Part shown: in pieces, positions 17,448-26,516 of the stretch
Layout: each line of letters begins with the position of its first letter
Numbering within the stretch: the first letter of the stretch is position 1
Assembly: GCA_002205125.1 (NCBI GenBank)
Contig: NIOE01000015.1
Location: forward strand, 124,001 to 188,000
Direction: 5' to 3'
Source of the DNA: Roseateles noduli
GTDB lineage: Bacteria; Pseudomonadota; Gammaproteobacteria; Burkholderiales; Burkholderiaceae_C
DNA: 64,000 nt
Notes under the pieces: model-generated
Told to the model about the DNA's origin: nothing
Seen by the model: only the letters and a program-made list of their open reading frames with translations
Databases searched by the model: none
Program-made: the position numbers and the translations under genes

Positions 17448-17698
17448 GGCTGGAACTCTTTGGCGCGGCAGCTTCTGGTTCCGCCCGTTCCTAGAGAACC
17501 GCCGGCGCGCCATGGTCCGGACAGCCGAACTTCCTTTCGCGCGCCCGACGCCAGCGGCTCGCGGTAAAGCCCCAATCGCCATCCGTTGCCTCGCTCGAGA
17601 CAATCCACGCCTCCCTGCAGCCGGCGGCGTCCTTGAGTCACACAACATTACAGTGGTCGTACAAAACGCAAGGTGGACGCCCTTGGGCAGCCCGCAAG

Positions 17699-18997
17699 AT
17701 GCGACGCATGGTGGCGTTGGCGGTGTTGCCCTGGAGTTGCGCGGTCCTGGCGGCCGGCCCGAGCGTGGCCGCCCCGCCCGTGGAGGGCGCGGGTGAGCTG
17801 AACGTCCTGCACTGGTGGACCTCCGCCAGCGAGCGCGCCGCAGCCAATCATGTCGCCGCGCGCATGGCCGAGAACGGCTTGAAGTGGGTCGACGGCGCAG
17901 TCGCCGGCGGCGGGGGCGGCCCCGCCATCAAGGTGCTGAACGAACGCATCCTGCGCCGCATGGCGCCCCAGGTGGCGCAGCTCAACGGCGCCTCCATGAA
18001 CGAGTGGGCCGACATGGGCCTGCTGCTGGAACTCGACGGCGTGGCGGCCAGACGCAACTGGTCCTCGGTCATGTTCCCGCAGGTGATGGCGCAGGTCACC
18101 GTGCGCGGCCACATCGTCGCGGCGCCGCTGGGCATCCAGCGCATCAACAACCTCTATCTGAACAAGGCGCTGCTCAAGCGCCACGGCATCGAGCCTCCGA
18201 ACGACTGGGACGGCCTGGAGCGCGCCGCGGCCAAGCTGCGCGCGGCCGGCGTCACGCCGGTGGCCTTCAGCGACGAGCCCTGGCAGGTGGCCACCGTCTT
18301 CGAGACCCTGCTGCTCAGCGAAGCCGGCCCCGCGCTCTACCGCCGCATGCTGGAGCAGCGCGATCTCAGCGCCTTCGAGGACCCTGCCCTGGAGCGCGCG
18401 CTCAGGCGCCTGCGCAACTGGCGCAACCTCGCGCTGCCCGCCAGCGGCGCGGCGCCCGGCGAGCGGCCCTGGACCGAGGTCGTCGCCGACTTCGCCAACG
18501 AGCGCAGCGCCATGATGATCATGGGCGACTGGGCCCGCGGCGAGCTGGGCGCGATGGGGCTGGAAGGCGATCGCGACTTCACCTGCAAGGCCGTGCCGGG
18601 CACCGCGCAGGCCCACCTCTACAGCATCGACACGCTGGCCATGCTGGCCGGCAACGGCGGCAGCCAGGCCGACCAGGAGAAGATGGCCGAGCTGCTCGGC
18701 AGCGCCACGCTGCAACTGGGCTACAACCGCATCAAGGGCTCCATCCCCGTGCGCCGCGACGTGCCGGTGGACGAACTGGACCCGTGCGCGCAGGCCTCCT
18801 TCCACCTCTTCGCCAACCCCGCCACGCCGCGCGTGCCCAGCCTCGTGCACCGCATGGCCTTCGGCGAGATCGGCAAGAACGCGATCATCGAAACCGTCCA
18901 CCGCTTCGCGCTGGACCCCAGCCAGACGCCCGCCGCCGCCCAGCGCAAGCTGCAGGGCCTGCTGCGCGCGCTGAGCCCAAGGAAAGCCGCCCCATGA
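17699..18997 (+). CDS. Orphan sugar ABC-type periplasmic binding protein beside a two-component system
   Basis: A 432-residue solute-binding protein of the GtsA/glucose-mannose group, with a signal peptide (MRRMVALAVLPWSC to about SVAA). It is a clear paralogue of the transporter-linked protein at 48917: ELNVLHWWTSASE against [22 protein letters not shown] against IMGDWAKGE, and KGSIPVR in both. The lysine in QIKGPS of the paralogue is replaced by asparagine (QLNGAS), so ligand contacts may differ. No permease or ATPase genes lie nearby. Instead its stop overlaps (ATGA) the start of a response regulator followed by a histidine kinase, so it may serve as a periplasmic co-sensor. The start is uncertain: a TTG at 17633 in frame is also possible. 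Confidence 0.85.
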   Translation: MRRMVALAVLPWSCAVLAAGPSVAAPPVEGAGELNVLHWWTSASERAAANHVAARMAENGLKWVDGAVAGGGGGPAIKVLNERILRRMAPQVAQLNGASMNEWADMGLLLELDGVAARRNWSSVMFPQVMAQVTVRGHIVAAPLGIQRINNLYLNKALLKRHGIEPPNDWDGLERAAAKLRAAGVTPVAFSDEPWQVATVFETLLLSEAGPALYRRMLEQRDLSAFEDPALERALRRLRNWRNLALPASGAAPGERPWTEVVADFANERSAMMIMGDWARGELGAMGLEGDRDFTCKAVPGTAQAHLYSIDTLAMLAGNGGSQADQEKMAELLGSATLQLGYNRIKGSIPVRRDVPVDELDPCAQASFHLFANPATPRVPSLVHRMAFGEIGKNAIIETVHRFALDPSQTPAAAQRKLQGLLRALSPRKAAP

Positions 18998-19713
18998 CCC
19001 CGAGAAAAATCCTGATCGTCGACGACGACCAGAAGATCCGCAGCCTGCTGAAGACCTACCTGGAAAAGAACCAGTACGAGGTGCTGCTGGCCCACGACGG
19101 CGCCAGCTTCATGGCGGAGTTCGAGCGCCACCGCGACGAGATCAGCCTTTGCATCCTCGACGTCATGCTGCCCGACACCGAGGGCTTCACGCTGTGCCAG
19201 TCGGTGCGCCGGCGCTCCGAGGTGGCGGTCATCATGCTGACCGCGAGCGCGGACGAGACCGACCGCATCGTCGGCCTGGAGCTGGGCGCGGACGACTACC
19301 TCGGCAAGCCCTTCAACCCGCGCGAGCTGCTGGCGCGCATCAAGGCCATCACGCGCCGCACCGGCCAGGAGAAGACCCGCGAGCCGCGCTACTACGCCTT
19401 CAACGGCTTCACGCTGGACCTGCTGGAGCGCAGCCTCGTCGATCCCGACGGCACGGCCACCGCGCTGTCGGGCATGGACTTCCAGCTGCTCAAGCTGCTC
19501 GTCGAACACCCCGGCGAGGTGCTGGACCGCAGCCGCCTGGCCGAGGTCACGCGCGGGCGCGACCTGGGACCGCTGGACCGCTCGCTGGACGTGCAGGTCA
19601 GCCGCCTGCGCCAGCGCCTGCAGGACGACGGCAAGCAGCCCGCGCTGATCAAGACCGTGCGCGGCTCGGGCTATGTGTTCTCGACGACCGTGACGCCGCG
19701 GCATGCGCCGTGA
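18994..19713 (+). CDS. OmpR-family response regulator, GltR-like
   Basis: A 239-residue regulator with an N-terminal receiver (phosphoacceptor D56 in CILDVMLPD, acidic pocket DDD near residue 10, conserved Lys in YLGKPFNP) and a C-terminal winged helix (about 140-235, LSGMDFQLLKLLVEHPGEV and the recognition region LDRSLDVQVSRLRQRL). It is translated from an ATG overlapping the stop of the binding-protein gene and overlaps the kinase gene by 11 bases, so the three form one operon. In Pseudomonas, the related GltR-GtrS pair adjoins glucose transport genes and controls them. Control of sugar uptake (the TonB receptor and FucP-type permease next door, or the ABC system at 47.6 kb) is an inference. 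Confidence 0.9.
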   Translation: MTPRKILIVDDDQKIRSLLKTYLEKNQYEVLLAHDGASFMAEFERHRDEISLCILDVMLPDTEGFTLCQSVRRRSEVAVIMLTASADETDRIVGLELGADDYLGKPFNPRELLARIKAITRRTGQEKTREPRYYAFNGFTLDLLERSLVDPDGTATALSGMDFQLLKLLVEHPGEVLDRSRLAEVTRGRDLGPLDRSLDVQVSRLRQRLQDDGKQPALIKTVRGSGYVFSTTVTPRHAP

Positions 19714-21193
19714 ATCCGCCTGGCAGCGGGCCCGCAAGTTCCTGTTCGACAGCCTGCAGGGCCGCTTCGTCCTGGCCATGCTGGGCGGACTGGCCCTGGT
19801 GCAGCTCACGGTCAACCTCGTCTGGTACAGCCAGATCGAACAACGCGTGCGGCGCCAGACGGAGCTGGCCGCCCATCATGTGACCAGCGGCGCGATGGGG
19901 GCCGTGCGCGCCTTGCGGGAGCTGCCCGCCGCCTACCGGCCGCTGCTCATCGAGCAGCTGCGCACCATGGGCGGCACGCGCTTCCAGGTGTTCTTCAACA
20001 ACGCCGCGGTGACGGTGACGCCCCTCCCCGGCCAGCCCATGGCACGCATGCTGGAGCAGCGCGTCACCCAGGAACTGGCGGCCCAGTTGCCCCAGGGCAC
20101 GCCAGTCCGCGTCGTGCTGGCCTCGCCCGTCGGCCTGGCGGTGTCGCCCAGCGGCGCGCTGCTCAGCGATCTGCCGGAGAGCTGGGTGGAGCCCTCGCTG
20201 ATCGCCGTCGAGCGGCCCGCGCCCTTCCTCGTCATCCAGGCCGAGACCGAGCCGGGGACCTGGCTCTATCTCAGCAGCACCCTGCCCGATCCCTACTACC
20301 TCGAACAGCTGGAGTTCTTCACCTGGCAACGCCTGACCCCGCAGCTGATCGCGCTGGGCCTGGCCGTGCTGCTGACGCTGATCGCCGTGCGCGCGATCAC
20401 GCGGCCGCTGGCGGGCCTGAGTCACGCGGCCGCCCTCGTGGGCCGGCGCGTGGCGCCCAAGCCGCTGCGCGTCAGCGGCACGCAGGAGGTGCGCCAGGCC
20501 ATCGAGGCCTTCAACGACATGCAGGAGCGCATCCGCCGCTACATCGGCGATCGCGAGCGGCTGTTCGCGTCCATCTCGCATGACCTGCGCACGCCGATCA
20601 CGCGGCTGAGGCTGCGCAGCGAGCTGCTGGACGACACCGCCGTGCAGGACGAGTTCCACGAGGACCTCGATGAGCTGGACATGATGGTGAAGACCGCCCT
20701 GCAGATCGTGAAGGACACTGACATCCACGAAAACCGCGCGCCGCTGCGCATCGACCTGGTGCTGCAGAAGATGGTGCGGGACGCGCGCATGGGCGGACAC
20801 ACGATCGAGCTGCAGAACGAGCCGCTGACGGTGGTCGGCAAGCCGCTGGCGCTCAAACGCGCGCTTGGCAACCTGCTGGACAACGCGATGTTCTACGGCG
20901 ACGCGGCGCAGGCGGTGGAGGTCAGCGTGGGCAGCGACGAGGCGGGCCTCGTGCTCGTCACGGTGCGCGACCGCGGGCCCGGCGTGCCGGACAGCGCCCT
21001 CGCCCGCCTGGGCCAGCCCTACACACGGCTGGAGCACGGCGCCAGCCTCCGCAAGGAAGGGCTGGGACTGGGCCTGTCCATCGTGCGCGAGATCGTCGCC
21101 GACCACGGCGGCACGGTGCGCTTCCGCAATCATCCGTCGGGCGGATTTGAAGTCCGCGTCGCGCTGCCCGCAGTTGCCGTCACCACTTCCTGA
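19703..21193 (+). CDS. Sensor histidine kinase, GtrS-like
   Basis: A 496-residue inner-membrane kinase. A first membrane helix near residues 20-42 (RFVLAMLGGLALVQLTVNLVW) and a second near 213-232 (LIALGLAVLLTLIAVRAI) enclose a periplasmic sensor region of about 165 residues. A HAMP domain, the dimerisation/phosphoacceptor motif SISHDLRTPITRL (H293) and the ATPase motifs NLLDNAMFYG, VRDRGPGVP and GLGLGLSIV follow. It resembles EnvZ/GtrS. The binding protein encoded two genes upstream is the obvious candidate to dock on its periplasmic region, but that is not shown by sequence. Convergent with the sugar permease gene, with a 14-base overlap of 3' ends. Confidence 0.9.
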   Translation: MRRESAWQRARKFLFDSLQGRFVLAMLGGLALVQLTVNLVWYSQIEQRVRRQTELAAHHVTSGAMGAVRALRELPAAYRPLLIEQLRTMGGTRFQVFFNNAAVTVTPLPGQPMARMLEQRVTQELAAQLPQGTPVRVVLASPVGLAVSPSGALLSDLPESWVEPSLIAVERPAPFLVIQAETEPGTWLYLSSTLPDPYYLEQLEFFTWQRLTPQLIALGLAVLLTLIAVRAITRPLAGLSHAAALVGRRVAPKPLRVSGTQEVRQAIEAFNDMQERIRRYIGDRERLFASISHDLRTPITRLRLRSELLDDTAVQDEFHEDLDELDMMVKTALQIVKDTDIHENRAPLRIDLVLQKMVRDARMGGHTIELQNEPLTVVGKPLALKRALGNLLDNAMFYGDAAQAVEVSVGSDEAGLVLVTVRDRGPGVPDSALARLGQPYTRLEHGASLRKEGLGLGLSIVREIVADHGGTVRFRNHPSGGFEVRVALPAVAVTTS

Positions 21194-22511
21194 GGCGGCT
21201 GCCGAACAGGGCGTAGAGCAGGATGAGCGCGTACCAGGGCAACATGACCCAGTAGCCGAGCTGCGGGCTGGTCACGTCGGCGAGGTGGCCGTAGAGCATG
21301 GGGATCAGCGCGCCGCCGGCGATGCCCATGATGAGCAGCGCCGAGCCGGCGGCCGTGTACTTGCCCAGACCCTCCAACGCCAGCGGCCAGATGGCCGGCC
21401 ACACCAGGGCATTGGACAGACCCAGCAGCGCGAGGAAGAACACCGTGTCGGGCACGGCAGGCACCCCAGCCCAGCCGAGCAGCACCTGCGAGATGCCGGA
21501 GGACGTCGACGACGACAGCGCGACGCCGAGCACGAAGGCGATGCCGCCCGCTCCCGAGAGGATGAGCGCGGTGCGCTGGGACATCCACTTCGGGATCAGC
21601 GCCACGCCCAGCAGATAGCCCAGCACCATGAAGCCCATGGTGTACGAGGTCAGCACCCCGTAGTGCGCCACCCCGAGCTCACGACCGTAGAGACCGATGG
21701 TGTCGCCCGCGATGACCTCCACGCCGACGTAGCCGAACAGCGCGATGGCGCCGAGCACGACCTGCGGATGCTGGAAGACGCCCCAGGGCTTCACCCCGTC
21801 CGGACGCGTCCCCGACGGCGCCTCTTCCTCGTCCAGATCGGGCTCACGCAGCGATGAGAAGTGGATCAGGGCCATGAAGACCAGCAGCCCGGCCGCCATC
21901 ACCGTGTAGGGCACGACCAGGCGTTGCGACAGCTCGTTGCGCAGCGCCTCGCGGCCGACGGCGTCCAGCGCCGCGAGCGCGGGTTCGGAGAACCGCTCCA
22001 TGCCCGACAGGATCAGCGCCGAGAACACCAGCGGCACGACGATGCCGGCGCCCTTGTTGAACAAACCCATGATCGAGATGCGCATGGCCGCGCTCTCGCG
22101 CGAGCCGATGCAGACGATGTAGGGGTTGATGGCCGTCTGCATCAGCGTCATGCCGCTGGCCAGCGTGAACAGCGCGACGAGGAAGATCGCGTACTGGCCC
22201 GAGCGCGCCGCCGGGATGAAGGCCAGCGCGCCGACGGCCATGACGCCCAGCGCGGCGGTCATGCCCTTCTTGTAGCCGATGCGTGCGAGCACGGCCGCCG
22301 ACGGCAGCGCCATCACCGTGTAGGCGATGTAGAAGGCGAAGGCCACCCACAAGGCCTGGAAGTTGTTGAGCGCGCAGACGATCTTGAGGAAGGGGATCAG
22401 CGAGCCGTTCAGCCAGGTGACGAAGCCGAGGATGAAGAACATCAGCCCGATGAAGAGCATGGGCAGCAGCACGCCCTGGCGTGCCGGGGATGGGAGAGTG
22501 GTGGTGTGCAT
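21180..22511 (-). CDS. FucP/GluP-family sugar:proton symporter
   Basis: A 443-residue MFS transporter with 12 predicted helices, of the fucose/glucose-galactose (FucP/GluP) group. It shows the family sequences FFILGFVTWLNGSLIPFLK in helix 1, SGMTLMQTAINPYIVCIGS in helix 4-5 and GLSNALVWPAIWPLALEGLGK late in the protein. It imports a hexose across the inner membrane. The ATG at 22511 lies 14 bases after the stop of the TonB-dependent receptor, so the two are one operon: outer-membrane capture followed by inner-membrane import. Which sugar is not fixed by sequence. Confidence 0.9.
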   Translation of the reverse strand: MHTTTLPSPARQGVLLPMLFIGLMFFILGFVTWLNGSLIPFLKIVCALNNFQALWVAFAFYIAYTVMALPSAAVLARIGYKKGMTAALGVMAVGALAFIPAARSGQYAIFLVALFTLASGMTLMQTAINPYIVCIGSRESAAMRISIMGLFNKGAGIVVPLVFSALILSGMERFSEPALAALDAVGREALRNELSQRLVVPYTVMAAGLLVFMALIHFSSLREPDLDEEEAPSGTRPDGVKPWGVFQHPQVVLGAIALFGYVGVEVIAGDTIGLYGRELGVAHYGVLTSYTMGFMVLGYLLGVALIPKWMSQRTALILSGAGGIAFVLGVALSSSTSSGISQVLLGWAGVPAVPDTVFFLALLGLSNALVWPAIWPLALEGLGKYTAAGSALLIMGIAGGALIPMLYGHLADVTSPQLGYWVMLPWYALILLYALFGSRLRKW

Positions 22512-22525
22512 GGAGGACGCGATCC

Positions 22526-25204
22526 TTAGAACTTGGCCCGGACGCCGACGCTGTAGCGCGCGCCGTTCTCGTACATGCCGACGGGGATGCCGTCCACGGT
22601 GTTGGACTTGATGACCTCGTTGTTGATGTTCACCGCGCTCGCGTAGAGGGCGATGTTGCGCGTCACGTCCCAGCTGGCCGACGCGTCCCACTGGCCGTAA
22701 GCGGCGTTGACGACCTGGCCGCCCATCTCCACGTTGCCGTAGCTCTTGGAGCGGTAGTTGTAGGAGACGCGCAGCGTGATGCCGCCCCGCTCGTAGTAGC
22801 CGCTGAAGTTGAACTGGTCGCGCGAGTTGCCCAGCACCTTCAGCCGCGGCTGACCCGCGACGGCGCCCGCCTTGGCGTCAGTGAAGGTGTAGTTGACGAC
22901 CGTGCCGAAGCCGGTGTTGCCGAAGGGCTGCTGCCACTGCAGCTCGAAGCCCTTGATGTCCGCGCCGTTGTCGGCGTTGTAGGGGCGCTCCACCGTCAGC
23001 GTCTCGCCGCCCACCTGCTCGGACTTGGACGCCTTGTAGGTGAAGGTGTCCAGCTTCTTGATGAAGAAGGTGCCCGAGACCAGCGCGGCATCGGCGTAGT
23101 ACCACTCGGCGCCGATCTCGGCCTGGTTGGCGTGCACGGGCTTGAGCAGCGGGTTGCCGGCATAGCCCTTGGACAGCACCGTGCCGTCGCGGCGCAGGCC
23201 GGGGCTGAGCAGGTCGAAGGTCTGGCGGGCCATGGCGCGCGAGACCGCGCCGCGCAGGATGACCTCCTTGCTGAGGTCGTAGACGACGTTCAAGCTGGGC
23301 AGCGCGTCGGTGTAGTTGTGGTCGACGCTGGTGGGCGTGAAGCCGCCGCTCGCATTGCCGAGGTATCCCTCCGAGGTCTGCTGCGTGCGCACGACACGCA
23401 GACCGAAATCGCCGCGGAACTTCGCCACCGCGAAGTCGGCCTTGGCATACACGGCACCGATGCGCTCGTGGATCTTGTAGTTCTCGTTGAGCACGTCCTT
23501 GTAGACCATCGCCTGGTCGAACATCGGGATGCCCCTGCTCGCGACGAGTCCGTCGTCGAACCAGGCGTACTGCCGCAGCGCGTCGGACGTGCCCGCGGCC
23601 TGGCTCAGCGACGGCGAGGGTCCCGTGGACAGGTCGGCCAGCGAGAACGACTGCCAGCCCGGCGAGCCCGGCCCGGCCGTGCCCTGGATGCGGGTGTTCT
23701 TCAGCGTGTTGTCGCGGAACTTCGCGCCCACCTTCACCGCCTTGACGAGGCTGCCGTCGATGTCGAAGGTGACGTCGCCCTGCGCGTAGTTCTCCTTGGC
23801 GTCCATGCGGCGGATGCGGTCGTCGCCGGACTTGAGCGTCAGCGCGTTCGGGTCCAGCGGGTTGATGTCGAGATACTTCACGCCGTAGTGGTCCGGCCCC
23901 AGCGAGATCGTCGTACGCGTGTCGCCTTCCATCCAGAAGTGGCGGTCATGCTTGCTGCCGCCCGAGCTGTTGGTCGTGCCTGCCTGGCCGTGGAGCTGCC
24001 AGCTGCCGCCTTGATAGGTGCCGTCGAGGTCCGCCACGCGCGACTTGATGTAGCTCTCGCGGTAGATGGGCTCGAAGGACACGCCGGTCTTGGGGCCGAA
24101 GGTGCCGCCGACCAGCGCCTTGCTGCCGTCGGCCACGGTGATGAACTTCGGGTCGACGGCGCTGATGACGCCGCCCACCGCCAGGCCGCCGGCCTGCCAG
24201 AGGTAGTTCTGGTTGTTGTTGTTCATCTTCATGTCCGAATCCATCAGGTTCAGCATGAGATCGGTGGCCGGGTTCGGCTGGAACTGCAGCGCGAGGTTGG
24301 TGGTCGTGCGCTCGCGCTCCTGGCGGAAGATGGCCGAGCCGCCGCCCCACGAGGCATAGGCGTTGGTGACGACGCCGTTCTGGTCCTTCACGTCGTACTT
24401 GCCGTCGGAGAACTGCTCCAGGCCGTCGCGGCGCATGTGGCGCTTCTGGCTGCTGATGGCCAGCAGCACGCCGAAGGTCTTGTCGTCGTTCTTCCAGTTC
24501 AGCAGGCCCGAGAGCTGCGGGTCGGTCTTTCCCGGCAGCTTGCTGTACATCGCCTCGGCGGCGACCTGCACCGTCAGCGGATCCTTGAAGGCCAGCGGCC
24601 GGCGCGTCTTGACGATGACCAGGCCGCCGATGGAGCCTTCATCCAGGTCGGCCGACGGGCTCTTGAAGACATCGAGGCTGCCGACGATCTCGGAGGGCAG
24701 CACGTCGTAGTTGAAGCTGCGCGTCTGCGGCTCGTTCAGCCACCACTCGGACGAGGCCACGGCCTGCCCGTTGAGCTGCGTCATGTTGAGGTTCTTGTCG
24801 GTGCCCCGCACGAAGATGGCCTTGCCCTCCCCCCAGATGCGGTCCACCGAGATGCCGGGCACCCGCTGGAGCGAATCGGCCACGTTCTTGTCGGGGAACT
24901 TGCCCACGTCCTCGGCGCTGATGCTGTCGACGATGTTCTGCGCCTCGCGCTTCTCGGCCAGGTTCTTCTTCAGCGTCGCCCGCACGCCGCGGACCTCGAC
25001 GGTGTCGAGCTGCTGGTTCGCTTCCTGCGCCTTGGCTTCCTGCGCCTTCGCCTCCTGCGCATGGGCGGCACCGAATGCCGCGGCGCCGAGCGCCAGGCTG
25101 ATGAGCCGGGGCAGCAGCAGCGGCTTGGGCGCCTGATGGGATCGGGGCTTGAACTGAGGCTCGAACTGAGTCCGGGGAAGACGCTTGGGGAGAGGCTGGT
25201 CCAC
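22526..25204 (-). CDS. TonB-dependent outer-membrane receptor for a sugar or oligosaccharide
   Basis: An 892-residue receptor. The signal peptide is at about residues 28-50, preceded by a basic N-terminal tail. The mature end begins with a threefold AQEAK-type repeat and then the TonB box DTVEVRG at about 67-73. The plug domain includes SISAEDVGKFPDKNVADSLQRVPGISVDR and IFVRGTDKNLNMTQLNG. The rest is a 22-strand barrel ending in ARYSVGVRAKF, with the C-terminal phenylalanine. The VGKFPDKN plug is typical of the large Caulobacter/Xanthomonas carbohydrate-receptor class. I chose the GTG at 25204 because AGGAG lies six bases upstream. A TTG at 25222 would put that site inside the gene. Operon with the FucP-type permease. 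Confidence 0.9.
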   Translation of the reverse strand: MDQPLPKRLPRTQFEPQFKPRSHQAPKPLLLPRLISLALGAAAFGAAHAQEAKAQEAKAQEANQQLDTVEVRGVRATLKKNLAEKREAQNIVDSISAEDVGKFPDKNVADSLQRVPGISVDRIWGEGKAIFVRGTDKNLNMTQLNGQAVASSEWWLNEPQTRSFNYDVLPSEIVGSLDVFKSPSADLDEGSIGGLVIVKTRRPLAFKDPLTVQVAAEAMYSKLPGKTDPQLSGLLNWKNDDKTFGVLLAISSQKRHMRRDGLEQFSDGKYDVKDQNGVVTNAYASWGGGSAIFRQERERTTTNLALQFQPNPATDLMLNLMDSDMKMNNNNQNYLWQAGGLAVGGVISAVDPKFITVADGSKALVGGTFGPKTGVSFEPIYRESYIKSRVADLDGTYQGGSWQLHGQAGTTNSSGGSKHDRHFWMEGDTRTTISLGPDHYGVKYLDINPLDPNALTLKSGDDRIRRMDAKENYAQGDVTFDIDGSLVKAVKVGAKFRDNTLKNTRIQGTAGPGSPGWQSFSLADLSTGPSPSLSQAAGTSDALRQYAWFDDGLVASRGIPMFDQAMVYKDVLNENYKIHERIGAVYAKADFAVAKFRGDFGLRVVRTQQTSEGYLGNASGGFTPTSVDHNYTDALPSLNVVYDLSKEVILRGAVSRAMARQTFDLLSPGLRRDGTVLSKGYAGNPLLKPVHANQAEIGAEWYYADAALVSGTFFIKKLDTFTYKASKSEQVGGETLTVERPYNADNGADIKGFELQWQQPFGNTGFGTVVNYTFTDAKAGAVAGQPRLKVLGNSRDQFNFSGYYERGGITLRVSYNYRSKSYGNVEMGGQVVNAAYGQWDASASWDVTRNIALYASAVNINNEVIKSNTVDGIPVGMYENGARYSVGVRAKF

Positions 25205-25493
25205 GTAGATGCTCCTGGGCAACGAGTGCCCGCAATCTAGTGGCGCCGCCTCTGTCCGGCGCGCCGCGTTGCGCTTTTCAGGACTTCATTGCACCGACGT
25301 TACGTTGGCGCAAGACAGGGTCAGGTCGAGCCCGCTTTGCAACCCCCTCGAAAGGTTGTTGCCGCCCCTTTCCCCTTGTCGGACGCGTACGGCACGCCAT
25401 ACCGCGCAGCCCCCGTTCCGAGCACGGCTGGAAAGATTGCGCAACCCGGGTCCGGAATCCCCCGAACGAGCGGTGGGACTCCGTCCTACGCGA
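25205..25493. other. Intergenic region upstream of the TonB receptor
   Basis: About 290 bases between divergent genes. It should contain the promoter of the TonB receptor operon on the minus strand. The most AT-rich part is around 25270-25310. I see no B12 box or other riboswitch core, no rho-independent terminator and no credible ORF. Confidence 0.3.
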
Positions 25494-25523
25494 TTGCGGC
25501 GCGGCGTCCGACAGGTCTAGTAT
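25494..25523 (+). promoter_or_regulatory. Promoter upstream of the small membrane ORF
   Basis: TTGCGG (25494-25499) and TAGTAT (25518-25523) with an 18-base spacer. Transcription would start near 25530 and give a leader of about 105 bases for the 32-residue ORF, and possibly for the downstream phospholipid cluster. Confidence 0.45.
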
Positions 25524-25635
25524 TGATCGCTCCCACCCGGTGATCCGGGCCTCGCGCCCAGGGAACCGGGAGCCCGCCGCAAGTCGACAGTGCCATCCCG
25601 GCACTGCCAACCGGCACCGCCACCAGGAGCACCCC

Positions 25636-25734
25636 ATGCTTGAACTGATCGGCGCGATTCTCGTGGGCGCGTTCGCGCTCACCTTCGGGGTCCTGTGCGT
25701 CGGACCCATGATCCTCCAGGGCGACGAACCCTGA
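25636..25734 (+). CDS. Small single-pass membrane protein, 32 residues
   Basis: An ATG-started ORF too short for most gene callers, preceded by a good AGGAG site eight bases upstream. The product begins MLELIGAILVGAFALTFG and ends GPMILQGDEP: one hydrophobic segment covering nearly the whole protein, with an acidic tail. It lies 44 bases upstream of the EEP-family gene and downstream of a plausible promoter. Single-helix peptides of this size often bind larger membrane proteins, but nothing here shows a partner. I do not recognise the family. Confidence 0.55.
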   Translation: MLELIGAILVGAFALTFGVLCVGPMILQGDEP

Positions 25735-25760
25735 CGCAGGGCGTCCGTTGACGGGAACAA

Positions 25761-25778
25761 GGCTTGCCTGGGCAAGCC
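25761..25778 (+). promoter_or_regulatory. Perfect hairpin touching the start codon of the EEP gene
   Basis: GGCTTGCC and GGCAAGCC form an 8-bp perfect stem with a two-base loop, and the next three bases are the ATG at 25779. If the ATG is the true start, the hairpin occupies the ribosome-binding position and could limit translation. If translation starts at the TTG inside the stem, it is coding. Confidence 0.45.
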
Positions 25779-26516
25779 ATGAAATTCACCGTCCTCACCG
25801 TCAATCTCCACAAGGGTTTCGGCTTCTTCAACCGCCGCTTCATCCTGCACGAGCTGCGGGAGGCGGTGAGGGCCGTTTCCGCCGACGTCGTCTTCCTGCA
25901 GGAAGTCCTCGGCGAGCATGAACTGCACGCGGCCCGGGTGCCCACCTGGCCGCAGACGCCCCACTACGAGTTCCTCGCGGACAGCCTGTGGAGCGACTTC
26001 GCCTACGGCCGCAACGCGGTCTATCCGCAGGGCCACCACGGCAACGCGCTGCTGTCCAAGTTCGCGATCGCGCGGCACACCAACCACGACATCTCGGTCG
26101 AAGGCCCTGAGCGCCGAGGCCTGCTGCACAGCGTGCTGACGCTGGCCGACGGCCGCGAGCTGCACGCGATCTGCGTGCATCTGGGCCTGCGCGAATCGCA
26201 TCGCCAGCGCCAGGTCGAGCGCCTGTGCCAGCTGATCGACAGCCTGCCGCCGGGGGATCCGGTGATCGTCGCCGGCGACTTCAACGACTGGCGCCAGCGC
26301 GCGCACCGGATGCTGAGCCGTTGCGCCGGCCTCGCGGAGGTCTTCGTGAAGTCCTATGGCGCTGCGGCGCGCACCTTCCCGGCGCGATTCCCGCTGCTGG
26401 CGCTGGACCGCATCTACGTGCGCGGCGCGTCGGTGCAGCACCCCATCGTGCTGCCGCGCCGGCCGTGGTCGCACCTGTCCGACCACGCGCCGCTGGCGGC
26501 GGAGATCCGGCTGTGA
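25779..26516 (+). CDS. Endonuclease/exonuclease/phosphatase (EEP) family protein, YbhP-like
   Basis: A 245-residue EEP-fold hydrolase. Family motifs seen are [10 protein letters not shown] near the start, [13 protein letters not shown] with the catalytic glutamate, [30 protein letters not shown], the DFNDWR metal motif and the final [10 protein letters not shown] with catalytic His. In E. coli the homologue ybhP lies in the ybhP-clsB-ybhN operon, the same order as here, suggesting a role in phospholipid metabolism. The biochemical substrate is not established. The ATG at 25779 abuts an 18-base perfect hairpin. A TTG at 25764 in frame is an alternative start. The stop overlaps the GTG start of clsB. 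Confidence 0.88.
   Translation: MKFTVLTVNLHKGFGFFNRRFILHELREAVRAVSADVVFLQEVLGEHELHAARVPTWPQTPHYEFLADSLWSDFAYGRNAVYPQGHHGNALLSKFAIARHTNHDISVEGPERRGLLHSVLTLADGRELHAICVHLGLRESHRQRQVERLCQLIDSLPPGDPVIVAGDFNDWRQRAHRMLSRCAGLAEVFVKSYGAAARTFPARFPLLALDRIYVRGASVQHPIVLPRRPWSHLSDHAPLAAEIRL

Noticed and set aside
25205-25493. Cobalamin or other riboswitch upstream of the TonB receptor
   Set aside because: I could not find a B12 box or conserved core on the minus strand, and the receptor class is typical for carbohydrates.
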